Source: Gp6-AA40 sp036407095 (GTDB taxonomy: Bacteria; Acidobacteriota; Vicinamibacteria; Vicinamibacterales; UBA2999). From it: DNA of 64,000 bases. The translations under genes and the position numbers were made by a program. The notes below the pieces were generated by a model. The model saw only the letters and a list, made by a program, of their open reading frames with translations. It was not told the DNA's origin and made no database searches. Shown here one piece after another: positions 57,670-64,000 of the stretch; the stretch's first letter is position 1, and the number at the start of each line of letters is the position of its first letter. The stretch is taken from NCBI GenBank assembly GCA_036407095.1, contig DASWZV010000151.1:11412-75411 (forward strand), given 5' to 3'.

Positions 57670-58653
57670 ATGCTCTGGAAAGGTTTTCAGCGTCCCAAGC
57701 GGCTCGAGTTCGAGCGCGAAACACTCACGGATCGTTTCGGCCGGTTCTACGCGCAGCCGTTCGAGCGCGGATTCGGCACCACGATTGGCAATGCGCTTCG
57801 TCGCGTGCTGCTCTCCTCGATTGAGGGCGCAGCGATCACGGCCGTCAAGATCGACGGCGTGCTGCACGAGTTCTCGCCGATCCCGGGCGTGGTCGAGGAC
57901 GCTACCGACATCATCCTCAACCTGAAGCAGATTCCGCTGAAGCTGCACGTCGACTACACCAAGACGCTGTACCTGCGCGTCGACAAGCCGGGCATCGTTC
58001 GCGCGAAGGACATCGAGGTCGATCAGGACGTCGAGATCCTCGAGCCCGAGGCGCACATCGCGACGGTGTCAGAAGGCGGGAAACTCCACATGGAGCTGCG
58101 CATGAAGCGCGGGCGCGGGTACGTCTCAGCGGACAAGAACTTCGACGAGGATCTCGGCATCGGTTGGATTCCGGTCGACTCGGTGCATTCGCCGGTGAAG
58201 AAGGTGAACTACCTCGTCGAGGCCGCTCGCCTCGGTCAGACCACCGACTACGACAAGCTGACGATCGACGTGTGGACGAACGGATCGGTGACGGCACAGG
58301 AGTCGGTTTCGCTCGCGGCGAAGCTGATTCGCGATCACCTGAACATCTTCATCAACCTCGAGGATGCCGGCGAATCGATCGACACGCAGGCCGAGGCGCC
58401 GCGCGCGGGTGTGCTGAACGAGAACCTGGACAAGAGCGTCGAGGAACTCGAGTTGTCCGTGCGGTCGTACAACTGTCTGAAGAACGCGAACATCCGCACC
58501 ATTCGTGAGCTCGTGCAGAAGACGGAAGCCGAGATGCTGAAGACGAAGAACTTCGGCCGCAAGTCGTTGAACGAGATCAAGGAGATCCTGCACAGCATGG
58601 GTCTGAGCCTGGGCATGCGGCTCGATCAACCCGCGCAGGCACATCAGGACTAA
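57670..58653 (+). CDS. rpoA: DNA-directed RNA polymerase subunit alpha
   Basis: 327 residues from ATG at 57670 (MLWKGFQRPKRLEFE) with GAAAGGAAG upstream; the open frame continuing upstream is not used. The N-terminal assembly domain has RFYAQPFERGFGTTIGNALRRVLLSS and KQIPLKLHV; a loop links to the C-terminal DNA-binding domain with ELELSVRSYNCLKNANIRTIRELVQKTEAEMLKTKNFGRKSLNEIKEIL. Essential core subunit; it lies in the canonical place between rpsD and rplQ. Confidence 0.98.
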   Translation: MLWKGFQRPKRLEFERETLTDRFGRFYAQPFERGFGTTIGNALRRVLLSSIEGAAITAVKIDGVLHEFSPIPGVVEDATDIILNLKQIPLKLHVDYTKTLYLRVDKPGIVRAKDIEVDQDVEILEPEAHIATVSEGGKLHMELRMKRGRGYVSADKNFDEDLGIGWIPVDSVHSPVKKVNYLVEAARLGQTTDYDKLTIDVWTNGSVTAQESVSLAAKLIRDHLNIFINLEDAGESIDTQAEAPRAGVLNENLDKSVEELELSVRSYNCLKNANIRTIRELVQKTEAEMLKTKNFGRKSLNEIKEILHSMGLSLGMRLDQPAQAHQD

Positions 58654-58691
58654 CGGATAACGAAGGGGGCAACCCTCCTCAGGATTCAGCT

Positions 58692-59279
58692 ATGAGACAC
58701 AACGTCGGACACCGAAAGCTCGGACGCGTCACCGAGCACCGGCTTGCGCTGCTTCGCAATCAGGCGATCGCGCTGCTCCGCCACGAACGGATCGAGACGA
58801 CGATGCCGAAGGCGAAAGAGCTGCGGCCGTTCGTCGAGCGCCTCATTACGATCGCGCGACGAGGCGTCGCCGCCGGGGATGCCGCGGGCAAGACGCTGCA
58901 CGCGCGCCGCCTCGTGCTCGCCGAGCTTCCCGACAGCGACGTCGTGGGCAAGCTGTTCGAGACGCTGGCCCCGCGCTTCGCGGATCGGCCGGGCGGCTAC
59001 ACCCGCATCCTCCGGGTCGGCTATCGGCGCGGCGATTCCGCCGAGGTCGCTCAGGTCGAGCTCGTTGGCAGCGAGTACAACCCGCAGGCGAAGTCGGAGA
59101 AGGACGAAGAGGGCGATGCCGACGCGCCGAAGAAGAAGAGCGTCGGCGAACGCATCAAGCGCGCCGCACAGCGCATGCGCGGCGGCAAAGGCGAGGGCGG
59201 CTCGAAGGCGCAGGCCGGAGGGCAGACCAAAGGCGCCGCGAAGCGATCGACGACCCCGCGAAAGGCCGGCGGCTCGTAA
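58692..59279 (+). CDS. rplQ: 50S ribosomal protein L17 with long charged tail
   Basis: 195 residues, against about 120-130 for most L17 proteins. The core MRHNVGHRKLGRVTEHRLALLRNQAIALLRHERIETT to GYTRILRVGYRRGDSAEVAQVELV is standard. From about residue 130 the tail is low complexity, first acidic (EKDEEGDADAP) then basic and Gly/Ser-rich (GGKGEGGSKAQAGG...). Similar tails occur in S19, L22 and S11 of this organism, so it is likely a lineage trait. Last gene of the cluster. Confidence 0.94.
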   Translation: MRHNVGHRKLGRVTEHRLALLRNQAIALLRHERIETTMPKAKELRPFVERLITIARRGVAAGDAAGKTLHARRLVLAELPDSDVVGKLFETLAPRFADRPGGYTRILRVGYRRGDSAEVAQVELVGSEYNPQAKSEKDEEGDADAPKKKSVGERIKRAAQRMRGGKGEGGSKAQAGGQTKGAAKRSTTPRKAGGS

Positions 59280-59316
59280 CTTACGCGGAACGTGGAGAAG
59301 AAACGTGGAGAAGCAG

Positions 59317-59339
59317 GGGCCGCCTTCAGGCGGCCCTTT
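59317..59339 (+). terminator. Palindrome after rplQ, likely shared terminator
   Basis: GGGCCGCC-TTCA-GGCGGCCC followed by TTTCC, the same REP-like hairpin as at 33450-33469. It lies between two convergent genes and could end both transcripts. The T-run is short (three T). Confidence 0.6.
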
Positions 59340-59350
59340 CCACGTACGGG

Positions 59351-61441
59351 TTAAACTTCTTCGGCGACCGCCTGTCCGCGCTCCGCCTTGTATGCCGCGA
59401 TGATTTTTGATTGCAGCATCTGCGGTACTTCTTCGTAGTGCGAGTACTCCATGTGGTACGACCCCCGTCCGCCGGTCGCAGACGTGAGGTGCTGCTCGTA
59501 GGTGAGCATCTCGGCCATCGGAACCTGCGCCTTGATCACGGTCATGGCGCCGCGCGTATCCATGCCGGCGATGCGGCCGCGACGCCCGTTCAGATCGCCC
59601 ATCAGATCCCCGGCGAAATCACTCGGCGCGTAGACCTCGACCTGCATGATCGGCTCGAGGATCGTCGGTCGTGCCCGGCTCATCGCGTCCTTGAAGGCCA
59701 GCGAGCCGGCCATCTTGAACGACAGCTCGTTCGAGTCGACCGCATGATAGGAGCCGTCGAACACGGTCGCTTTGAAATCCACCATCGGATAGCCGGCGAG
59801 AAATCCACGCATGCGCGATTCCTGGATGCCCTTCTCGACCGCGGGCACGAACTGCCGCGGAATCGCGCCGCCGAAGATGTCGTCCTCGAACTGGAAGTCG
59901 GCGCCGCGAGGCAGCGGCTCGACCCTGATCTTGCAGTCGCCGAACTGCCCGTGTCCGCCAGTCTGCTTCTTGTGACGCCCGTGCGCCTCGGTCGACGCCG
60001 TGATCGTTTCCCGATAGGGAATCCGCGGCGGCTTGAGATTGACCTCGACGCCAAACCGTCGCTTCAGTTTGGCGACCGTGACTTCGATGTGCAGCTGCCC
60101 CTGACCGGCGAGCAGCAGTTCGTGGGTCTGCGGATCACGAGCGTACTTGATCGAGGGATCTTCCTCCTCGAGACGATGCATCGCCGAACTGATCTTGTCC
60201 TCGTCGCCGCGGCTCTTCGGTTCGATCGCGTACGAGAGCACCGGCTCCGGGAAGGCGATCGGCGGAAATTTCACCTTCAGCGATTTGTCGGCGATCACGT
60301 CGTTGGTGTGCGTGTCTTTCAACTTGGCGACGGCACCGAGGTCGCCGGCCTTGAGCTCGGGCACGTGCGTCTGCGTCTTGCCCTGCAGGGCCAGCAGATG
60401 TCCGAGGCGTTCGGCGGCATCGCGGCTCGCGTTGTTGACGGTGGCGTCCGACTTGATCGATCCGGAAACGACCCGCAGCATGGTGATGCGCCCGGCAAAG
60501 GGATCGGCGATGGTCTTCCACACGAACACGGAGTACGGCGCGGTGTCCGACGCCTTCACTGGCACGTCGGCGCCGTCCGGACCGGTCGCACGGAACTCGC
60601 GCTCGGCCGGTGACGGGGCGTAGTTGACGATCGCGTCGAACAGCGGCTGGACGCCGACGGCGTGCAGGCCCGACGTGCAGAGGAGGGGATAGATCTTCCC
60701 CGTCATGGTCGCGGCGCGGAGGCCCGAGACGAGCTGCTCCTGAGTCAGCGTGCCCTCGGCGAAGAACGTCTCCATCAGTTGTTCGTCCGCTTCGGCAACC
60801 ATCTCGATCAGCTGTTCGCGGGCGCGCCCGGCGGCGTCGGCCAGGCCCGGGGGAATCTCACCTTCAGTCATCTTGCCGTCGCTGCCGAAGGTCAGCGCCT
60901 TCATCCGCACCAGGTCGACGACGCCGGTAAAGCTTTTCTCCTCGCCGAGCGGAAGTTGAATGGGGACGATCTCGCGCCCGAGGTCCCGGTGCAGCGTCTC
61001 GAGCGTCCGCTCGAGGCTCGCTCGTTCGCGCTCCAGCTTGTTCACCACGACCAGGCGAGGCAGTCCGAGGCTCGCCGCTTCGGCCCACATCTTTTCGGTC
61101 TGGACCTCGACGCCGGCAACAGCATCGACCACGACCACGGCGGCTTCCGCTACGCGCAGCGCCGCGCGCGCGTCGCTGAGGAAGTTCGCGAAGCCCGGGG
61201 TGTCGATGATGTTGATCTTGGTTTTCTGCCACTCGGCGTAGGCAAGGCTGGAGGAGAGGGTGTGCTTGCGAGCGATTTCTTCTTCGTCGAAGTCGGTGAC
61301 GGTGGTGCCGTCGTCGACTTTGCCCAACCGGTTCACCGCGCCTGCCACGAAGAGCATGGTCGACACCAGCTGGGTCTTCCCGCACCCGCCGTGCCCGACG
61401 ATGGCCACGTTGCGGATGCCGGTGGCGTCGTAGACCTTCAT
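59351..61441 (-). CDS. Second elongation factor G-like GTPase
   Basis: 696 residues with all five EF-G domains but clearly different from fusA. P-loop GHGGCGKTQL, G3 DTPGF and a G4 motif NKLERERA in which the usual Asp after NKx is Glu. Domain III has LLAGQGQLHIEVTVAKLKRRFGV; domain IV/V end with EMLTYEQHLTSATGGRGSYHMEYSHYEEVP. It belongs to the group often annotated EF-G2 or FusA2, whose role (back-translocation, recycling or ribosome rescue) is unsettled. It sits opposite rplQ, separated by the shared hairpin. Confidence 0.92.
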   Translation of the reverse strand: MKVYDATGIRNVAIVGHGGCGKTQLVSTMLFVAGAVNRLGKVDDGTTVTDFDEEEIARKHTLSSSLAYAEWQKTKINIIDTPGFANFLSDARAALRVAEAAVVVVDAVAGVEVQTEKMWAEAASLGLPRLVVVNKLERERASLERTLETLHRDLGREIVPIQLPLGEEKSFTGVVDLVRMKALTFGSDGKMTEGEIPPGLADAAGRAREQLIEMVAEADEQLMETFFAEGTLTQEQLVSGLRAATMTGKIYPLLCTSGLHAVGVQPLFDAIVNYAPSPAEREFRATGPDGADVPVKASDTAPYSVFVWKTIADPFAGRITMLRVVSGSIKSDATVNNASRDAAERLGHLLALQGKTQTHVPELKAGDLGAVAKLKDTHTNDVIADKSLKVKFPPIAFPEPVLSYAIEPKSRGDEDKISSAMHRLEEEDPSIKYARDPQTHELLLAGQGQLHIEVTVAKLKRRFGVEVNLKPPRIPYRETITASTEAHGRHKKQTGGHGQFGDCKIRVEPLPRGADFQFEDDIFGGAIPRQFVPAVEKGIQESRMRGFLAGYPMVDFKATVFDGSYHAVDSNELSFKMAGSLAFKDAMSRARPTILEPIMQVEVYAPSDFAGDLMGDLNGRRGRIAGMDTRGAMTVIKAQVPMAEMLTYEQHLTSATGGRGSYHMEYSHYEEVPQMLQSKIIAAYKAERGQAVAEEV

Positions 61442-62049
61442 AGGGGTAATCCTCCTGCTTCGCCCGAGGGGGCGAGGCCATCCGAGTCGACGGGGCTGGG
61501 CCCGTGCCCGCCAGAACGGGGCTGCCCGAGGCGGGAAGGGGGGATCATAGCCACGGGCGGCTGGGGTCGCAAGGGCGCGCCGGTCGGGCCTTGGCCCGAT
61601 CCGCGGCCGTTTCAGTCGGTTACACGCGCATTACGACAAATATGTCGGTCGATCTGTCACTACTGACAACAATGTTCAATTCGTCGCCGCCTGCCGGCGG
61701 GGCGGTACCGTTCTGACCAGCGGCCGTCGCGGCGTCGTTGCGATTAGTCGGACAGCTTTGTCGACGTTTAATCATACATATACAAAAATGTATCACGCCA
61801 GCGCGCCAGCTTTCCTCGACGATCCACCGTTTTCTTGAGGAAAGCCGCACCGTCGAGACTGGTCCGTGCCATTTCACGCATGGCGCTCATCTTGCTCCAT
61901 CGCGAACCGTCCGCCACGCGCCTGTCGACCTTCCACGAGGATCGTTCGACGACCGGTGTGCGTCCGCGGATGACTGCAAACCGGAATGGCGGCAGCGGGT
62001 GCGTGCGTCGCCGTTTCTCAACGTTGAAGGCATCGTTCGGAGGGCACGG
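61442..62049 (+). other. 608-bp gap upstream of the barrel genes, with one promoter candidate
   Basis: No convincing gene. The first 180 bp are GC-rich with short palindromes (GCCTGCCGGCGGGGC near 61690). An AT-rich patch at 61755-61800 stands out. The open frame continuing upstream from the barrel gene to 61738 has no ribosome binding site and no conserved feature, so it is treated as untranslated leader (about 250 nt). Confidence 0.5.
61758..61786 (+). promoter_or_regulatory. Candidate promoter for the barrel gene pair
   Basis: TTGTCG (61758-61763) and TACAAA (61781-61786) are 17 bp apart in an AT-rich patch that is rare in this sequence. An overlapping TATACA (61779-61784) is an alternative -10. 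Confidence 0.3.
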
Positions 62050-62934
62050 ATGGTCTCGAGATGTGGAATTCGGAGTAGCGTACTCGTCATTCTCGCTGGG
62101 TGCATGGTGGCCCTGGTCGGCACACCCGCGTTCGCGCAGGACAAAGATCCCAACCCGGGCGCGATGACGCTGACTGCCTCGTTCGATTTTCTGAACCAGT
62201 ACCAGTTCCGCGGCATCCGACAGAACTCCACAGGCATCGCGATGTGGCCCGCTGTTGATCTCGGGATCGCGACGTATTCAGGCAAGGGCGGGCTGAAGAG
62301 CCTCGGCATCAATCTCGGCACCTGGAACAGCCTGCATACCGGAGACACCGGCTCCGACGGACCTAGCGGCAAGCTGTGGTACGAATCCGATTTCTACGCG
62401 TCGCTCGGCTTCGGCTTCGGCGGCGGCACGTCGTTCACCACGACGTACACGTCGTACACCAGCCCGAACGGCTCGTACAGCACCGTCAAGGAGATCATGT
62501 TCAAGCTGGCGGTCGACGACAGCGGCCACTTCGGCAAAGGCGCGGTCAAGCCGTACGTCATCGTCGCGCGCGAGCTCAATGCGACGCAGGATGGGTTGAC
62601 GAATGGACAAGCCGATGGCGGGCTGAATGCGGGCACGTATTTGGAGTTCGGCGGGGCTCCTGGATTTTCGGGGAAGAAGGCGAGCGTCTCGATCCCGGTC
62701 AAGATCGGAATGAGTCTCAGCAACTACTATGAGCTCCTCGGCGTCGATAACAAATTTGGGTTCTTCAGCGTCGCGGGCCTCGTGACAGTGCCCCTCGGCG
62801 GCACCACCAACTTCGGTGCCTGGAACGTGCACGGCGGCGTAGAATACCAGAGGCTTGGCACCACCACGCAGGCGTTCAACGGTGGAGAACAGAACCAGGC
62901 GATCTACTCGTTCGGTCTGGGGTTCACGTACTAG
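62050..62934 (+). CDS. Outer-membrane beta-barrel-like protein, copy 1
   Basis: 294 residues from ATG at 62050. Signal peptide about 1-30 (VGTPAFAQ). The mature part starts LTASFDFLNQYQFRGIRQNS, which resembles the opening of TorF/Gcw_chp-type barrel proteins, and continues in alternating strands (WPAVDLGIATYS, KLWYESDFYASLGFGFGGG) to a C-terminal aromatic residue (GLGFTY), as needed for barrel assembly. Likely a porin-like protein of the outer membrane. It is a paralogue of the next gene. A strong AGGAGG starts right at its stop codon. Confidence 0.75.
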   Translation: MVSRCGIRSSVLVILAGCMVALVGTPAFAQDKDPNPGAMTLTASFDFLNQYQFRGIRQNSTGIAMWPAVDLGIATYSGKGGLKSLGINLGTWNSLHTGDTGSDGPSGKLWYESDFYASLGFGFGGGTSFTTTYTSYTSPNGSYSTVKEIMFKLAVDDSGHFGKGAVKPYVIVARELNATQDGLTNGQADGGLNAGTYLEFGGAPGFSGKKASVSIPVKIGMSLSNYYELLGVDNKFGFFSVAGLVTVPLGGTTNFGAWNVHGGVEYQRLGTTTQAFNGGEQNQAIYSFGLGFTY

Positions 62935-62982
62935 GAGGTCTCGGATGTCGGAGGCGTTCCGCTGAGAGGACCGCTCGTACGT

Positions 62983-63822
62983 TTGCTCCGTACGATGGCG
63001 TGGGTCGCAGTGGCGTTGTCGATGGCGACGACGCCGCTGCGCGCGCAGGGGTCGTCTGCGGATCCGAATCTGGGGAATCTCAAACTCACCTCCGGGTTCG
63101 ACGTCACCAACGCGTATCTGTTTCGAGGGATTCCGCAGGATGACACCGGCGTCATCATGTGGCCCTATGCGGATCTGGGCATCACGCTGCACCACGGCGA
63201 TGGCGCCCTCAAGAACGTCGGTGTCAACGTCGGTATGTGGAACAGCCTGCACACCGGCTTGGCAGGGCTCGATGGACTCGGAAAGCTGTGGTACGAGTCC
63301 GACTTCTACGCGACGTTGGCGTTGGGACTCGGGAAGGGCACGAGTCTCGGTGTCACCTACACCGCGTACAACAGCCCGAACAGCGGCTTCGTGCCGGTGA
63401 AGGAAGTGTCGTTCAAGTTTGCGATGGATGACAGCGGCCCGTTGGGACGCTACGCGTCGAAGCCATACGTCATCGTTGCGCGGGAACTGGAAGGGCAGGC
63501 GGATGCGGGCACGAAAGAGGGGACGTACCTCGAGCTCGGTGCGGCGCCCTCGATCAGTCTCTGGCGCGTGGGCGTCGCAGTTCCGCTCAGGCTCGGCCTC
63601 AGCCTCGCGGACTACTATGAAGGCGCCAGCGGTGACGAGCGATTCGGGTTCTTCAGCGTCGCCGGCGTCGCGACCGTGCCGTTCTCCAGCAGGCCGACGC
63701 GCTTCGGCAGCTGGAACGTGCATGGCGGTGTCGAGTTCGTCACGCTTGGCGATCGCAACGAAGCCATTCTTGGCGAACGAACGAAAGTGATCGGCTCCGT
63801 AGGAATAGGTCTCAGCTATTAG
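62983..63822 (+). CDS. Outer-membrane beta-barrel-like protein, copy 2
   Basis: 279 residues from TTG at 62983; ATG at 62995 is an alternative that shortens the signal peptide (ATTPLRAQG). It shares with copy 1 LTSGFDVTNAYLFRGIPQDDTG, MWNSLHTG, GKLWYESDFYA, KPYVIVARELEG, FGFFSVAG, WNVHGGVEF and the aromatic C-terminus (GIGLSY). Tandem duplication followed by strong divergence. The 48-bp gap holds AGGAGG followed by an ATG that opens only a 6-codon frame (MSEAFR), so start selection is unusual. Confidence 0.75.
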   Translation: MLRTMAWVAVALSMATTPLRAQGSSADPNLGNLKLTSGFDVTNAYLFRGIPQDDTGVIMWPYADLGITLHHGDGALKNVGVNVGMWNSLHTGLAGLDGLGKLWYESDFYATLALGLGKGTSLGVTYTAYNSPNSGFVPVKEVSFKFAMDDSGPLGRYASKPYVIVARELEGQADAGTKEGTYLELGAAPSISLWRVGVAVPLRLGLSLADYYEGASGDERFGFFSVAGVATVPFSSRPTRFGSWNVHGGVEFVTLGDRNEAILGERTKVIGSVGIGLSY

Positions 63823-63924
63823 CCTCCCGCACGCACTGCGGCCGAACGCGCGAGGCGCTCGTACCCTGGTGTCGTGTGAACGGTGTGCGCCATATTGGAG
63901 GCGGCCAACCGAGACGATCGCTGC

Positions 63925-64000
63925 ATGTCATTGACACAGCCGGGCTCCGGCGGTTCCACCATTGTGACCGCGTTCGACGCGGCTCGTTCCGAGCTCGAAG
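63925..64000 (+). CDS. Possible start of a gene cut by the window end
   Basis: ATG at 63925 opens a frame that stays open for the remaining 25 codons (MSLTQPGSGGSTIVTAFDAA...). No strong ribosome binding site is present (GAGACGATCG). The preceding 100 bp (63823-63924) hold nothing recognisable. The call is tentative because the fragment is so short. Confidence 0.3.
   Translation, partial: MSLTQPGSGGSTIVTAFDAARSELE

Noticed and set aside
59411..60613. A 400-codon open frame on the plus strand opposite the second EF-G gene
   Set aside because: The EF-G-like protein on the other strand has all GTPase motifs; this frame is its complement shadow.
61738..62049. 104-codon N-terminal extension of barrel protein 1
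   Set aside because: It would bury the signal peptide inside the protein and has no ribosome binding site.

Overview
The window is high-GC bacterial chromosome. The gene content points to an acidobacterium, most likely of the Vicinamibacteria type: many Sec/Tat-exported proteins of poorly known families (DUF4159, DUF3500, several Trp-rich secreted proteins), M28 peptidases with Arg/Gly-rich inserts, and an intact str-S10-spc-alpha ribosomal cluster. The assignment is inferred from gene families and layout only. No rRNA, tRNA, CRISPR array or transposase gene was recognised.

Layout. Positions 1-23 kb hold mostly exported or catabolic proteins: a partial class II aldolase, a beta-barrel-like protein with a patatin phospholipase, a glutamate-receptor-like channel, a Tat-exported thiamine-diphosphate enzyme with a cytochrome c, a META lipoprotein, DUF3500, a nitroreductase, an alpha/beta hydrolase, two tandem DUF4159 proteins made by a 1.1-kb duplication, an M28 peptidase, a VOC protein, three related Trp-rich secreted proteins, a metallo-beta-lactamase-fold hydrolase, a four-helix-bundle protein and a PEGA protein. 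Positions 23-27.9 kb hold peroxiredoxin, a MatB-like acyl-CoA synthetase, a third DUF4159 protein, a low-affinity iron permease-like protein and an amino-acid permease. Positions 27.9-35.2 kb form a lactate module: lactate racemase larA, divergent from glcD-glcE-glcF and an L-lactate permease. A Rieske protein and a cytochrome b fused to a dihaem cytochrome c follow (35.4-37.5 kb).

Positions 37.7-59.3 kb are the str, S10, spc and alpha clusters in one run (rpsL to rplQ, with secY, adk, map, infA and rpoA). A second EF-G-like gene faces rplQ. The window closes with two tandem outer-membrane-barrel-like paralogues and the possible start of another gene.

The most unusual content lies between the genes. 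Many gaps, including gaps inside the ribosomal protein cluster, contain palindromic elements of several architectures. (1) Hairpins or single arms are built from tandem 7-nt units, with the unit sequence differing between gaps (ATGCAAN, GGCCTCA, GAATCAG, TTGGTCC, GTCAAAG, GGAGTCG and others). (2) Short REP-like stems have TTCA or TCAA loops, and one pair lies inside a coding sequence. (3) A dense array of GC-rich hairpins sits beside the four-helix-bundle gene. (4) Pairs of 220-270 bp elements lie head to head, with terminal stems that differ between copies but stay self-complementary within each copy. Stop codons of neighbouring genes are often embedded in the first repeat unit, and repeat arms appear to supply some ribosome binding sites.
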